Assembly (NCBI RefSeq): GCF_037201975.1
Contig: NZ_CP147520.1
Coordinates: 3,472,001-3,536,000 of the forward strand
From: Streptomyces sp. TG1A-60
Lineage (GTDB): Bacteria > Actinomycetota > Actinomycetes > Streptomycetales > Streptomycetaceae
DNA length: 64,000 nt
Reading direction: 5' to 3'
Below, in pieces: positions 8,261 through 17,295 of this stretch. Each line of letters begins with the position of its first letter. The stretch's first letter is position 1. Below the pieces are notes generated by a model, which did no database searches, had not been told where the DNA came from, and saw only the letters and a list, made by a program, of their open reading frames with translations. A program made the position numbers and the translations under genes.

Positions 8261-10216
8261 ATGTCGCCGGATGCCGGAAAGGCACCGGATCCAAGGTCTC
8301 TCGCGGAACTACGGGATGCGATGTCTGTCAGCGCAGATGGGGAAGTATCGGGTGGGGTTCCGCTCCACGCGGGCCGACCGTCGGACCGGACGCAGCCGAA
8401 CCAGGCGCCGCCGACCCGGCTGTCGCGTCGGCTGCCGTCCACCGGCGTACGACGCCTCCTGCGCGGGCCGCGCCCCGAGGCCGTGCCCGCCCTGGTCGCC
8501 AGGGCATGCACGCTCGTCGGGCTCGTGGACATCGCCGCGGGTGTGTTCCCCCACTTCCGGTACAGCCGTGTGCACACGCTGGCCGAGGTGCTGCCCGGCG
8601 CGCTCGGCCCCTTCGCGGCGGCCCTGTCGCTGAGCGCCGGCGTGCTGTTGCTCCTCCTCGCCCACGGGCTGCGCCGACGCAAGCGGCGGGCCTGGCGCGC
8701 GGCCGTGGTCCTGCTGCCGGCCGGGGCGATCGCCCAGTTCGCCTACCGTCACTCACTCGTCGGCTTCCTCGTCTCCCTGGCCCTCCTCGTCCCGCTGCTG
8801 CGCCACCGCGACGAGTTCCGCGCCCTGCCCGACCCGACCAGCCGCTGGCGGGCGCTCGCCAACTTCGTGCTGATGGGCGCCGGTTCGATCGTCCTCGGTC
8901 TGATCATCGTCAGCGCCCACCCCGAGCGCGTGGTCGGCGACCCGAGCCTGGCCGCCCGCCTCGAACACGTCATCTACGGCCTGTTCGGCTTCGAGGGCCC
9001 GGTCGGCTACGCGGACACCACGTCCTGGACGGTGGCCTGCTCGCTCGGCGCCCTCGGTCTGCTGACCGCCATCACCACCGTCTACCTGGCCTTCCGTCCC
9101 GAACACCCGGCGGCCCGCCTCACCGCCGACGACGAGTCACGGCTGCGCGCCCTGCTGGACAGACACGGCGGCCGTGACTCCCTGGGCCACTTCGCGCTCC
9201 GCCGCGACAAGGCGGTGGTCTTCTCGCCGAGCGGCAAGGCGGCGGTGACGTACCGCGTCGTCTCCGGGGTGATGCTCGCCAGCGGCGACCCGATCGGCGA
9301 CGTCGAGGCCTGGCCCGGCGCGATCGAACGCTTCATGGACGAGGCGGAGGCCCACTCCTGGACCCCGGCCGTGACGGGCTGCTCGGAGACGGGCGCCGAG
9401 GTGTGGACCCGGGAGACCGGTCTCGACGCCCTCGAACTGGGCGACGAGGCGGTGGTGGACGTCGCGGATTTCTCCCTCACCGGGCGCGCGATGCGCAACG
9501 TGCGTCAAATGGTGAAGCGCATCGAGCGGCTCGGTTACGAGACCCGGGTACGGCGCGTCCGTGACCTCGGCGAGGCGGAACTCGACCGGATCCGCCGCGC
9601 CGCCGAGGACTGGCGGGGCACCGACACCGAGCGCGGCTTCTCCATGGCGCTCGGCCGCATCGGCGACCCGGCCGACGGGGACTGTCTGATAGCCACCGCC
9701 CACAAGGAGGACGGGCCCCCCGGGCCGTACGGCGACCTGAAGGCCGTACTCCACTTCGTGCCCTGGGGGCCCGACGGCGCCTCCCTGGACCTGATGCGCC
9801 GCGACCGCTCGGCTGACCCGGGCATGAACGAACTCCTCATCGTCGCGGCCCTCCAGGCGGCCCCCCGCCTGGGCGCACGGCAGGTCTCGCTGAACTTCGC
9901 GATGTTCCGCTCGGCCCTGGCCCGCGGCGAGAGGATCGGCGCCGGCCCGGTGCTGCGCGCCTGGCGCGGACTGCTGGTCTTCCTCTCCCGCTGGTTCCAG
10001 ATCGAGTCCCTGTACAAGTTCAACGCCAAGTTCCGCCCCCGCTGGGAGCCACGCTTCGTCGTCTACGCCGCCTCCCGCGACATCCCCCGCATCGGCCTCG
10101 CCGCCATGCGGGCCGAGGGCTTCGTCGACCTCGCCCTCCCCCGCTCCCCGCGCCGCCGCCCCGGGATCCCGGCCCCGTGCGCACACGCGGTGCGCTCCGC
10201 CGGCCACACCGCCTGA
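8261..10216 (+). CDS. lysX: DUF2156 membrane protein, phosphatidylglycerol lysyltransferase-like (LysX/MprF-like)
   Basis: 651 residues. The N-terminal half has about six membrane helices (for example TLVGLVDIAAGVFPHF, AALSLSAGVLLLLLAHGL, FLVSLALLVPLL, SIVLGLIIVSAH, ACSLGALGLLTAITTVYLAF). The C-terminal half is a DUF2156 GNAT-fold domain with AVVFSPSGKAAVTYRVVSGV, LASGDPIGD, SLDLMRRDRSADPGMNELLI and FNAKFRPRWEPRFVVYA. MprF-type enzymes move aminoacyl groups from aminoacyl-tRNA to membrane lipids. Unlike mycobacterial LysX, no lysyl-tRNA synthetase domain follows, so it would need cellular aminoacyl-tRNA. The ATG at 8261 has a nearby GAGG; a frame-open start at 8198 is possible. It lies 60 bp upstream of folP. 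Substrate specificity is inferred. Confidence 0.85.
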   Translation: MSPDAGKAPDPRSLAELRDAMSVSADGEVSGGVPLHAGRPSDRTQPNQAPPTRLSRRLPSTGVRRLLRGPRPEAVPALVARACTLVGLVDIAAGVFPHFRYSRVHTLAEVLPGALGPFAAALSLSAGVLLLLLAHGLRRRKRRAWRAAVVLLPAGAIAQFAYRHSLVGFLVSLALLVPLLRHRDEFRALPDPTSRWRALANFVLMGAGSIVLGLIIVSAHPERVVGDPSLAARLEHVIYGLFGFEGPVGYADTTSWTVACSLGALGLLTAITTVYLAFRPEHPAARLTADDESRLRALLDRHGGRDSLGHFALRRDKAVVFSPSGKAAVTYRVVSGVMLASGDPIGDVEAWPGAIERFMDEAEAHSWTPAVTGCSETGAEVWTRETGLDALELGDEAVVDVADFSLTGRAMRNVRQMVKRIERLGYETRVRRVRDLGEAELDRIRRAAEDWRGTDTERGFSMALGRIGDPADGDCLIATAHKEDGPPGPYGDLKAVLHFVPWGPDGASLDLMRRDRSADPGMNELLIVAALQAAPRLGARQVSLNFAMFRSALARGERIGAGPVLRAWRGLLVFLSRWFQIESLYKFNAKFRPRWEPRFVVYAASRDIPRIGLAAMRAEGFVDLALPRSPRRRPGIPAPCAHAVRSAGHTA

Positions 10217-10276
10217 GGCGCAGGCCGGGATCCGGCTCAGTCACGACGCACCGCGGCGGGGGCCTAGGCTTGGCGT

Positions 10277-11143
10277 ATGAGCAAGCAGAACCGGCGCGGC
10301 CAGGTGTCCGGAATGCCCCGGTGGGATCGCTGCGCGGTCATGGGCGTCGTCAATGTCACCCCGGACTCGTTCTCCGACGGCGGGCGCTGGTTCGACACCA
10401 CGGCGGCCGTGAAGCACGGGCTGGACATGGTCGGCGAGGGCGCGGACCTGGTGGACGTCGGCGGTGAGTCGACCCGCCCCGGTGCCGCCCGCGTCGACGA
10501 GGCCGAGGAGCTCAAGCGTGTCATCCCCGTCGTACGGGGCCTGGCCTCCGAGGGCGTCACCGTCTCCGTGGACACCATGCGCGCCTCCGTCGCCGAGCAG
10601 GCCCTCGCGGTCGGCGCCGCCCTCGTCAACGACGTCAGCGGCGGCCTAGCCGATCCCGCGATGATCCCGGTGGTCGCCGACGCGGGCGCCCCCTTCGTGG
10701 TGATGCACTGGCGCGGCTTCCTGAAGGGCGGCAACGTCAAGGGCGTCTACACCGACGTCGTCCTGGAGGTGCTGGAGGAGCTGCACGCGCGCGTGGAGGC
10801 CGTCCTGGAGGGCGGGGTCGCGGCGGACCGCGTCGTCGTCGACCCGGGCCTCGGCTTCTCCAAGGACGCCGAGCACGACCTCACCCTCCTCGCCCACCTC
10901 GACCGGCTGCACGGCCTCGGCCACCCCCTGCTGGTCGCCGCCTCCCGCAAGAGGTTCCTCGGCCGCGTGCTGGCGGGCCCCAAGGACGCCCCGCCGCCCG
11001 CGCGGGAACGCGACGCCGCCACGGCCGCCGTGTCGGCCCTCGCCGCCCAGCAGGGCGCCTGGGCGGTCCGGGTGCACGAGGTGCGCGCCACCGCCGACGC
11101 CGTACGCGTCGCCCGCGCGATCGAAGGAGCCCGGGAGCGGTGA
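10277..11143 (+). CDS. folP: Dihydropteroate synthase
   Basis: The 288-residue TIM-barrel enzyme joins p-aminobenzoate to 6-hydroxymethyl-dihydropterin pyrophosphate. Diagnostic motifs are MGVVNVTPDSFSDGG near residue 22, DVGGESTRPGA near residue 62, SVDTMRASVAEQAL, LVNDVSGG, and DPGLGFSKDAEHD. The Lys/Arg-rich SRKRFLGRVL lies near residue 220. Length is normal. It heads a folP / NTF2-like / folB / folK / DUF3180 operon, and its stop overlaps the next start in a GTGA. This is the sulfonamide target enzyme. Confidence 0.97.
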   Translation: MSKQNRRGQVSGMPRWDRCAVMGVVNVTPDSFSDGGRWFDTTAAVKHGLDMVGEGADLVDVGGESTRPGAARVDEAEELKRVIPVVRGLASEGVTVSVDTMRASVAEQALAVGAALVNDVSGGLADPAMIPVVADAGAPFVVMHWRGFLKGGNVKGVYTDVVLEVLEELHARVEAVLEGGVAADRVVVDPGLGFSKDAEHDLTLLAHLDRLHGLGHPLLVAASRKRFLGRVLAGPKDAPPPARERDAATAAVSALAAQQGAWAVRVHEVRATADAVRVARAIEGARER

Positions 11144-11643
11144 GCTCGGCCCACACCGACGTCGAACAGGTCGAACTCGCCAACCGGGCCTTCTACGAGG
11201 CCGTGGAACAGGGCGACTTCGAGACGCTCTCCTCGCTCTGGCTGACCCCGGCCGACCTGGGCGTGGACGAGGAGTACCACGATCCCGCCGAGGCGGGCGT
11301 GATCTCCTGCGTGCATCCCGGCTGGCCGGTCCTCACCGGCCGCGGGGAGGTGCTGCGGTCGTACGCGCTGATCATGGCCAACACGGAGTACATCCAGTTC
11401 TTCCTCACCGACGTGCACGTGTCGGTCACCGGGGACACGGCACTCGTCACCTGCACCGAGAACATCCTCAGCGGCGCACCGGCTCCGGACGGCAGTGACG
11501 AGCTGGGTCCGCTCGTGGGGCAGCTGGTGGTCGCCACGAACGTGTTCCGGCGCACGACCGACGGCTGGAGGATCTGGTCGCACCACGGCTCCCCCGTCCT
11601 GACCGAATCCGATGACGACGAGGGCGACGACCCACCTTCCTGA
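11140..11643 (+). CDS. Nuclear transport factor 2 / SnoaL-like protein
   Basis: The 167-residue protein is in the NTF2-like cone fold. It starts ELANRAFYEAVEQGDFETLSSLW and continues CVHPGWPVLTGRGEVLRSY and RTTDGWRIWSHHGSPV, the usual helix-then-sheet pattern of SnoaL_3 proteins. The GTG start overlaps the folP stop by four bases, so it is translationally coupled. Actinobacterial folate operons often carry this small gene between folP and folB; its job is unknown. A simple ligand-binding or isomerase role is possible but unsupported. Confidence 0.88.
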   Translation: MSSAHTDVEQVELANRAFYEAVEQGDFETLSSLWLTPADLGVDEEYHDPAEAGVISCVHPGWPVLTGRGEVLRSYALIMANTEYIQFFLTDVHVSVTGDTALVTCTENILSGAPAPDGSDELGPLVGQLVVATNVFRRTTDGWRIWSHHGSPVLTESDDDEGDDPPS

Positions 11644-11892
11644 GCGGGCGGGCGCTGCTACGAGCGCCGAGGAGTGATTGGGAACGGGGACTCCCGGGTA
11701 TGGGCCGCTTCCGACCCGTGAGCCGCCGTGTCCCCTGGGGAGAACGCTGGGTGAACCCTTCCCGTACGGGGGCGGGGTCGAGCCCCGGTGGGTGAGCGCT
11801 GTCCGTGCTCGCAGGTAGATTCGAGGGTGGCCGGTGTGCCGTCCGTACGCGGAAGACACCGGCCGTCACCGACGATTGCAGGAGGGATTCGC

Positions 11893-12252
11893 GTGGATCG
11901 TGTCGCGCTGCGCGGCCTCAGGGCCCGTGGGTACCACGGGGTGTTCCCGCACGAGCGCCAGGAGGGCCAGACCTTCGTCGTGGACCTCACGCTCGGCCTG
12001 GACACCCGGCCGGCGGCGGCCGACGACGACCTGGCGAAGACCGTCCACTACGGGATCGTGGCGGAGGAGGTCGTGGGCGTCGTCGAGGGCGAGCCGGTGA
12101 ACCTCATCGAGACGCTCGCCGAGCGCATCGCCCGGACGTGCCTGAAACACGACGGGGTCCAGGAGGTCGAGGTCAGCGTCCACAAACCGAACGCGCCGAT
12201 CGCGGTCCCCTTCGACGACGTGACCGTCACCATCACCCGGAGCCGAGTATGA
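11893..12252 (+). CDS. folB: Dihydroneopterin aldolase
   Basis: The 119-residue protein contains ALRGLRARGYHGVFPHERQE, VDLTLGLDT, TVHYGIVAEEV, NLIETLAERIA and VSVHKPNAPI, all standard FolB motifs. The catalytic Glu and Lys lie in HER.EGQ and HKP respectively. It cleaves 7,8-dihydroneopterin to 6-hydroxymethyl-dihydropterin and glycolaldehyde, feeding FolK. I chose the GTG at 11893 over upstream starts because it has GGAGGG at 11881-11886 and gives the normal length. Its ATGA overlap with folK indicates coupling. The 249-bp gap upstream has no gene and may hold a secondary promoter. Confidence 0.96.
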   Translation: MDRVALRGLRARGYHGVFPHERQEGQTFVVDLTLGLDTRPAAADDDLAKTVHYGIVAEEVVGVVEGEPVNLIETLAERIARTCLKHDGVQEVEVSVHKPNAPIAVPFDDVTVTITRSRV

Positions 12253-12860
12253 CCGCGTCCTTCACCGAGGGTCAGAGCGACCCGACCGTACAGCCGGTGC
12301 CCGCCTCCGTCGTGCAGAAGGTGGACGAGGCCGACACGACCCTGCACAACCCCCGGCGGGCCGTGATCTCCCTTGGGTCGAACCTGGGCAACCGTCTGGA
12401 GAACCTCCAGGGCGCCATCGACGCGCTGGAGGACACCCCCGGCCTCCGCGTCAAGGCCGTGTCGCGGGTGTACGAGACGGAGCCGTGGGGCGTGGCGCCC
12501 GGCAGTCAGCCGAGCTACTACAACGCGGTCGTCGTCCTCAAGACCACCCTGCCCCCGTCGTCGCTCCTGGAGCGGGCCCAGGCCGTCGAGGAGGCCTTCC
12601 ACCGGGTCCGGGACGAGCGCTGGGGGCCGCGCACACTGGACGTGGACATCGTCGCGTACGCGGACGTGGTCTCCGACGACCCGGCGCTGACCCTGCCGCA
12701 CCCGCGCGCCCACGAGCGGGCCTTCGTCCTCGCCCCCTGGCACGACGTCGAGCCCGAGGCGCAGCTCGCCGACCGCGGCCCCGTGGCGCGGCTCCTCGAC
12801 GCCGTCACCCGCGAAGGCGTGTCGCCGCGCGCCGACCTGGAACTCCAGCTGCCCGAGTAA
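12249..12860 (+). CDS. folK: 2-amino-4-hydroxy-6-hydroxymethyldihydropteridine pyrophosphokinase
   Basis: 203 residues. The HPPK core begins at about residue 38 (AVISLGSNLGNRLENLQGAI) and includes VSRVYETEPWGV, YYNAVVVLKT, RWGPRTLDVDIVAY (metal-binding DVD) and LPHPRAHERAFVLAPW. It transfers pyrophosphate from ATP to the pterin made by FolB, giving the FolP substrate. The N-terminal ~37 residues precede the fold and appear disordered. The ATG overlaps the folB stop (ATGA), and the actinobacterial folB-folK pairing is usual. Confidence 0.96.
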   Translation: MTASFTEGQSDPTVQPVPASVVQKVDEADTTLHNPRRAVISLGSNLGNRLENLQGAIDALEDTPGLRVKAVSRVYETEPWGVAPGSQPSYYNAVVVLKTTLPPSSLLERAQAVEEAFHRVRDERWGPRTLDVDIVAYADVVSDDPALTLPHPRAHERAFVLAPWHDVEPEAQLADRGPVARLLDAVTREGVSPRADLELQLPE

Positions 12861-12981
12861 TCGTTAAGGTCTACCGGGTCGGGATCATCACCCGACGCCG
12901 TCGGGACCGACCGCCGGGCCGACCACCCGGCGGCCGTGGATCCCGGCGTCCGTGGACCATCGGGCTCGTCGAAGGGGCATC

Positions 12982-13467
12982 GTGAAAGAGCTGCGCATCA
13001 GGACGCTGGCCGCGGTGTTCGTCGTGGCGGGGGTGCTGTCCTGGGCCGGGGCCCGGCTGTGGAACTCGGTGGGCACACTGCCGAGCGTCCCGCTGGCCGC
13101 CCCCATCGTGCTCGCGCTGATCGCCGCGGTCCTGACGGCCACCGCGCTGTCCATCCGCAACCGGCTCAAGGCCCAGCGGGAGCGCCAACCGGACGCGAAG
13201 GGCGTCGACCCTCTGATGGCCGCCCGCGCGGTCGTCTTCGGCCAGGCCAGCGCCCTCGTCGCCGCCCTCGTCTCCGGCATGTACGGCGGCGTGGGCGCCT
13301 TCCTCCTGGAATCCCTGGAGGTCCCGGCCCGCCGCGACCAGGCCGTCTACGCCGGGTTCTCCGTCCTCGCCGGCATCGCCGTCATAGTGGCCGCCTTCTA
13401 CCTGGAGCGCGTCTGCAAGCTCCCGGAGGACGACGACACCAACGGCGGCGCGGCGCGGGCGGCCTAG
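12982..13467 (+). CDS. DUF3180 membrane protein
   Basis: 161 residues with four predicted helices: AAVFVVAGVLSWAGARLW, APIVLALIAAVLTATALSI, FGQASALVAALVSGMYGG and GFSVLAGIAVIVAAFYL. A cytoplasmic loop carries KGVDPLMAARAVV. This is the DUF3180 pattern of small actinobacterial membrane proteins that usually follow folK, as here. The GTG at 12982 was taken because VKELRIRTLAAV is a normal positively charged lead into helix 1. No function is known. It is the last gene of the folP operon, facing folE. Confidence 0.85.
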   Translation: MKELRIRTLAAVFVVAGVLSWAGARLWNSVGTLPSVPLAAPIVLALIAAVLTATALSIRNRLKAQRERQPDAKGVDPLMAARAVVFGQASALVAALVSGMYGGVGAFLLESLEVPARRDQAVYAGFSVLAGIAVIVAAFYLERVCKLPEDDDTNGGAARAA

Positions 13468-13542
13468 GGCGGGCCCGCGCGGTGCCGCACGCGGTGGGGC
13501 CCCCAGATGGGTCACCGCCTCCCGTTTCAGCCCGCGCAACCC

Positions 13543-13640
13543 CTGGACTTCATCACCGGCAAGGAGAACGTGGTCCTCCTTTGGCAGGCACAGATGCCCG
13601 AAGCGACGGCCAGGTGGGTCTTGCCGGTTCCGGGCGGGCC
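13543..13640. pseudogene. IS21-type IstB ATPase fragment, with its P-loop segment inverted
   Basis: On the plus strand 13543-13581 reads LDFITGKENVVLL, the segment that comes just before the P-loop in IstB-like transposition helper ATPases. The next 59 bases (13582-13640) read, only on the minus strand, [20 protein letters not shown], which is the Walker A segment that should follow directly. Normal IstB reads ...[18 protein letters not shown]... on one strand. Two adjoining halves now point at each other, so the relic appears internally inverted. No transposase or terminal repeats were seen. It lies between the convergent DUF3180 and folE genes. Confidence 0.65.
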
Positions 13641-13657
13641 GAGGGCGTGCCGGTCGG

Positions 13658-14263
13658 TCAGTGGGCCATGATGAGGCTCATCGCCTCGTTCCGGGTCGCC
13701 GCGTCCCTCAGCTGGCCGCGCACCGCCGACGTTATGGTCTTCGCGCCGGGTTTGCGGATGCCCCGCATCGACATGCACATGTGCTCGCACTCCACGACCA
13801 CGATCACCCCGCGCGGCTCCAGGATCTCCATCAGCGAGTCGGCGATCTGTGACGTCATCCGCTCCTGCACCTGCGGGCGCCGCGCGTAGACGTCCACGAG
13901 CCGCGCCAGCTTCGACAGACCGGTGATCTTTCCGCTGGTGGACGGGATGTACCCGACGTGCGCCACGCCCCTGAACGGCACCAGGTGATGTTCGCAGGTC
14001 GAGTACACCTCGATGTCCTTGACCAGCACCATCTCGTCGTGGCCGAGGTCGAACGTCGTGGTCAGCACGTCCTCCGGCTGCTGCCACAGCCCCGCGAAGA
14101 TCTCCCGGTAAGACCGCGCCACCCGCGTCGGCGTCTCCCTGAGTCCCTCGCGGTCGGGGTCCTCGCCGACCGCGATCAGCAGCTCGCGTACGGCGTTCTC
14201 GGCACGCTTCTCGTCGAACTCGCCGATGGTGCCCTCGCCGTCCAGCGTCACGGGGTCGGTCAT
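13658..14263 (-). CDS. folE: GTP cyclohydrolase I
   Basis: 201 residues. FolE motifs are [35 protein letters not shown] (zinc-binding Cys and His), HVGYIPSGK-like [36 protein letters not shown], and [20 protein letters not shown] (second zinc Cys). It converts GTP to 7,8-dihydroneopterin triphosphate, the first step of folate synthesis. It is the zinc-dependent type IA form. The gene follows ftsH on the minus strand but is split from the other fol genes, which lie head-on to it. The ATG at 14263 gives the usual length. Confidence 0.97.
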   Translation of the reverse strand: MTDPVTLDGEGTIGEFDEKRAENAVRELLIAVGEDPDREGLRETPTRVARSYREIFAGLWQQPEDVLTTTFDLGHDEMVLVKDIEVYSTCEHHLVPFRGVAHVGYIPSTSGKITGLSKLARLVDVYARRPQVQERMTSQIADSLMEILEPRGVIVVVECEHMCMSMRGIRKPGAKTITSAVRGQLRDAATRNEAMSLIMAH

Positions 14264-14329
14264 GTGGTGCCTCGCTCCTGAGCCTGCGACGCATACGGGT
14301 TACGCGTCTCATGTTTCGGCCATACGAAA

Positions 14330-14371
14330 GATGCCGCGCCCCCAGGCTAGAACCAGGGGGGGCGCGGCATC
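14330..14371 (-). terminator. Strong hairpin after ftsH
   Basis: Perfect 14-bp stem (14330-14343 with 14358-14371), 14-nt loop, no T-run. It sits between the ftsH stop and the folE start, so folE is likely to have its own promoter or to be expressed by read-through. Confidence 0.75.
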
Positions 14372-14444
14372 CATTCCGGGCCTGGTGAGGTGGCCGTGGG
14401 CCGGGAGCCAAGGCTTCCGGTGGCCGGTTCTCACCGGGTGGGCG

Positions 14445-16499
14445 TCAGCTCTCCGGGTGCTCCTCCGGGGTCGCCTCGGCGGGCGCCTTGGTGGTGGTGA
14501 TCACCGGCGTCGCGCCGTTGGCGCCGTTCGTCAGTGCGAGCTCCTTCGGGGAGAGCACCGGCGGACGGGTGGAGGGGGTGCGGCGGGAGGAGCCGGTCCA
14601 GGCGGGCCGGGGCGGACGCTTGACGATGGGGGCGAAGATCTCGGCGATCTCCTCCTTGCCCAACGTCTCCTTCTCCAGCAGCTGGAGCACCAGGTTGTCG
14701 AGGACGTCGCGGTTCTCGACCAGGATCTCCCAGGCCTTGTTGTGCGCGTTCTCGATGAGCTTCTTGACTTCCTCGTCCACGAGCGCGGCGACCTCTTCCG
14801 AGTAGTCGCGCTGGTGAGACATCTCACGTCCGAGGAACGGCTCCGAGTTGTCGCCCCCGAACTTGATCGCGCCCAGACGCTCGGTCATGCCGTACTGGGT
14901 GACCATCGCGCGGGCCAGGCTGGTGGCCTTCTCGATGTCGTTCGAGGCGCCGGTGGTCGGGTCGTGGAAGACCAGTTCCTCGGCGGCGCGACCGCCCAGC
15001 ATGTAGCCGAGCTGGTCGAGCATCTCGTTGCGGGTGGTCGAGTACCGGTCCTCGTCCGGCAGAACCATCGTGTAGCCGAGGGCGCGGCCTCTCGACAGGA
15101 TGGTGATCTTGTGGACCGGGTCGGAGTTCGGGGAGGCCGCCGCGACCAGGGCGTGACCGCCCTCGTGGTACGCGGTGATCTTCTTTTCCTTGTCCGACAT
15201 GATCCGGGTCCGCTTCTGCGGGCCCGCGACCACGCGGTCGATCGCCTCGTCCAGCATCTGGTTGTCGATCAGCTTCCTGTCGCTGCGAGCCGTCAGGAGC
15301 GCGGCCTCGTTCAGGACGTTGGACAGATCGGCACCCGTCATGCCGGGGGTCCGGCGGGCGACGGCGGACAGGTCGACGTCGGGCGCGACCGGCTTGCCCT
15401 TCTGGTGGACCTTGAGGATCTCCAGACGACCCTGCATGTCCGGGCGGTCGACGGCGATCTGGCGGTCGAAGCGGCCCGGGCGCAGCAGCGCCGGGTCGAG
15501 GATGTCCGGGCGGTTCGTCGCGGCGATGAGGATCACACCGCCCTTGACGTCGAAGCCGTCCATCTCGACGAGCAGCTGGTTCAGCGTCTGCTCGCGCTCG
15601 TCGTGACCGCCGCCGAGGCCGGCGCCGCGGTGCCGGCCGACCGCGTCGATCTCGTCGACGAAGACGATCGCCGGGGCGTTCGCCTTGGCCTGCTCGAAGA
15701 GGTCACGGACCCGGGAGGCACCGACACCCACGAACATCTCGACGAAGTCGGAACCCGAGATCGAGTAGAAGGGGACACCCGCCTCGCCCGCGACGGCGCG
15801 CGCGAGCAGCGTCTTGCCCGTACCGGGCGGGCCGTAGAGCAGCACGCCCTTGGGGATCTTGGCACCGACGGCCTGGAACTTGGCGGGCTCCTGCAGGAAC
15901 TCCTTGATCTCGTGGAGCTCCTCGACGGCCTCGTCCGAGCCCGCGACGTCCGAGAACGTCGTCTTCGGGGTGTCCTTGGTGATGAGCTTGGCCTTGGACT
16001 TCCCGAAGTTCATGACACGGGAGCCGCCACCCTGCATCTGGTTCATCAGGAACAGGAAGACGACCACGATGAGGACGAAGGGGAGCAGGGAGAGCAGGAT
16101 GCCGACGAAAGCGTTCTGCTTGGTCGGAGTGACCGTGTAGCCGTCGGGGATCTGCTCGTTCTGGAACTTGTCCTGCAGGGTGTTGGCGAGGTTCACGCCC
16201 TGGTCGCCGATGTAGCTCGCCTGGATCTTCGAGCTGCCTTCGATCTTCTGCCCGTCCTTGAGCTGGGCCTTGATGGTCTGCTCTTCGCCGGTGGTCAGGC
16301 TGGCCTCTTGGACCCGGTTGTCATGGATCGCCTGGACCACCTGGCCCGTGTCCACCGTCTTGTAGCCGCCGGACGAGCCGACGACCTGCATCAACACGAC
16401 CACGGCAAGGACGGCCAGCACGATCCACATGACTGGCCCACGGAAGTATCGCTTCACGTCCATCCATACGGAGCGGTGCCGCCCCGTCCCTCCTGCCAT
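14445..16499 (-). CDS. ftsH: ATP-dependent zinc metalloprotease FtsH
   Basis: 684 residues. The N-terminal helix [16 protein letters not shown] (around 25-40) and a second at [18 protein letters not shown] (around 135-152) flank an external domain. The AAA domain has [19 protein letters not shown] (Walker A), [15 protein letters not shown] (Walker B) and [15 protein letters not shown] (SRH with the Arg finger). The peptidase carries [12 protein letters not shown] (HExxH zinc site). It degrades membrane and some soluble regulatory proteins. The Pro/Thr/Ala-rich tail after [10 protein letters not shown] is variable in the genus. An alternative start is the ATG at 16463 (MDVKRYFRG). It follows hpt, as is normal in actinobacteria. 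Confidence 0.97.
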   Translation of the reverse strand: MAGGTGRHRSVWMDVKRYFRGPVMWIVLAVLAVVVLMQVVGSSGGYKTVDTGQVVQAIHDNRVQEASLTTGEEQTIKAQLKDGQKIEGSSKIQASYIGDQGVNLANTLQDKFQNEQIPDGYTVTPTKQNAFVGILLSLLPFVLIVVVFLFLMNQMQGGGSRVMNFGKSKAKLITKDTPKTTFSDVAGSDEAVEELHEIKEFLQEPAKFQAVGAKIPKGVLLYGPPGTGKTLLARAVAGEAGVPFYSISGSDFVEMFVGVGASRVRDLFEQAKANAPAIVFVDEIDAVGRHRGAGLGGGHDEREQTLNQLLVEMDGFDVKGGVILIAATNRPDILDPALLRPGRFDRQIAVDRPDMQGRLEILKVHQKGKPVAPDVDLSAVARRTPGMTGADLSNVLNEAALLTARSDRKLIDNQMLDEAIDRVVAGPQKRTRIMSDKEKKITAYHEGGHALVAAASPNSDPVHKITILSRGRALGYTMVLPDEDRYSTTRNEMLDQLGYMLGGRAAEELVFHDPTTGASNDIEKATSLARAMVTQYGMTERLGAIKFGGDNSEPFLGREMSHQRDYSEEVAALVDEEVKKLIENAHNKAWEILVENRDVLDNLVLQLLEKETLGKEEIAEIFAPIVKRPPRPAWTGSSRRTPSTRPPVLSPKELALTNGANGATPVITTTKAPAEATPEEHPES

Positions 16500-16641
16500 A
16501 GTGAGTTTGATAAAGACTGTTCTTCGGACGGTACCCCAGCATTGTCACCCGAAGTCGCAGGGGACTGTCGGCAATCCCGTCCTCGCATGCTTCAACGGTG
16601 CGAAACCCGCTGGGGTTCCCGAGCGTCTTACGGGGGTTGGT

Positions 16642-17205
16642 TCAGCCGCCGTAGACGTGGGGCGCGAGCGTACCGACGAAGGGGAGGTTGCGGTACTTCT
16701 CGGCGTAGTCGAGGCCGTAGCCCACGACGAACTCGTTGGGGATGTCGAAACCGGCCCACTCCACGTCGATGGCGACCTTGGCGGCGTCGGGCTTGCGCAG
16801 CAGCGTGCACACCTTCAGGGAGGCGGGCTCGCGCGAGCCGAGGTTGGAGATCAGCCAGGACAGGGTCAGGCCCGAGTCGATGATGTCCTCGACGATCAGG
16901 ACGTGCCTGCCCTTGATGTCGGTGTCGAGGTCCTTGAGGATCCGCACCACGCCGGAGGACTGGGTGCCCGCGCCGTAGGAGGACACGGCCATCCAGTCCA
17001 TGGTGACCGGGGTGGACAGCGCCCGGGCGAGGTCGGCCATGACCATCACCGCGCCCTTGAGGACTCCGACGATGAGCAGGTCCTTGCCCGCGTACTCCGC
17101 GTCGATCTTCGCGGCCAGCTCGGCCAGCTTCGCGTCGATCTCTTCCTTGGTGATGAGTACCTCTTTGAGGTCGGCACCCATGTCTTTCGCGTCCACCCGC
17201 ATCAC
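16642..17205 (-). CDS. hpt: Hypoxanthine phosphoribosyltransferase
   Basis: 187 residues. PRTase signature [14 protein letters not shown] (PRPP loop acids) lies near residue 105; [20 protein letters not shown] lies near residue 45; and [21 protein letters not shown] near the C-terminus is typical of Hpt. It salvages hypoxanthine and guanine to IMP and GMP. The start at 17205 gives [19 protein letters not shown]; a later ATG (MGADLKEVL, 17181) is possible. It lies between tilS and ftsH, an order conserved widely in bacteria and linked to stress-regulated tRNA modification and nucleotide salvage. Confidence 0.96.
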   Translation of the reverse strand: MMRVDAKDMGADLKEVLITKEEIDAKLAELAAKIDAEYAGKDLLIVGVLKGAVMVMADLARALSTPVTMDWMAVSSYGAGTQSSGVVRILKDLDTDIKGRHVLIVEDIIDSGLTLSWLISNLGSREPASLKVCTLLRKPDAAKVAIDVEWAGFDIPNEFVVGYGLDYAEKYRNLPFVGTLAPHVYGG

Positions 17206-17295
17206 TTTCGGTCGGTCGTCCCGGGGCCGCTCCCGGACGCCCGCGTCCCGTGCGGGGTCCGGGGCCCGTGTGCGGGGCCCCGTCGGCGTCCGGTT

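Noticed and set aside
14226..16883. 885-codon plus-strand open frame
   Set aside because: It lies opposite ftsH and hpt. FtsH motifs are complete on the minus strand, so this is a GC-bias shadow.
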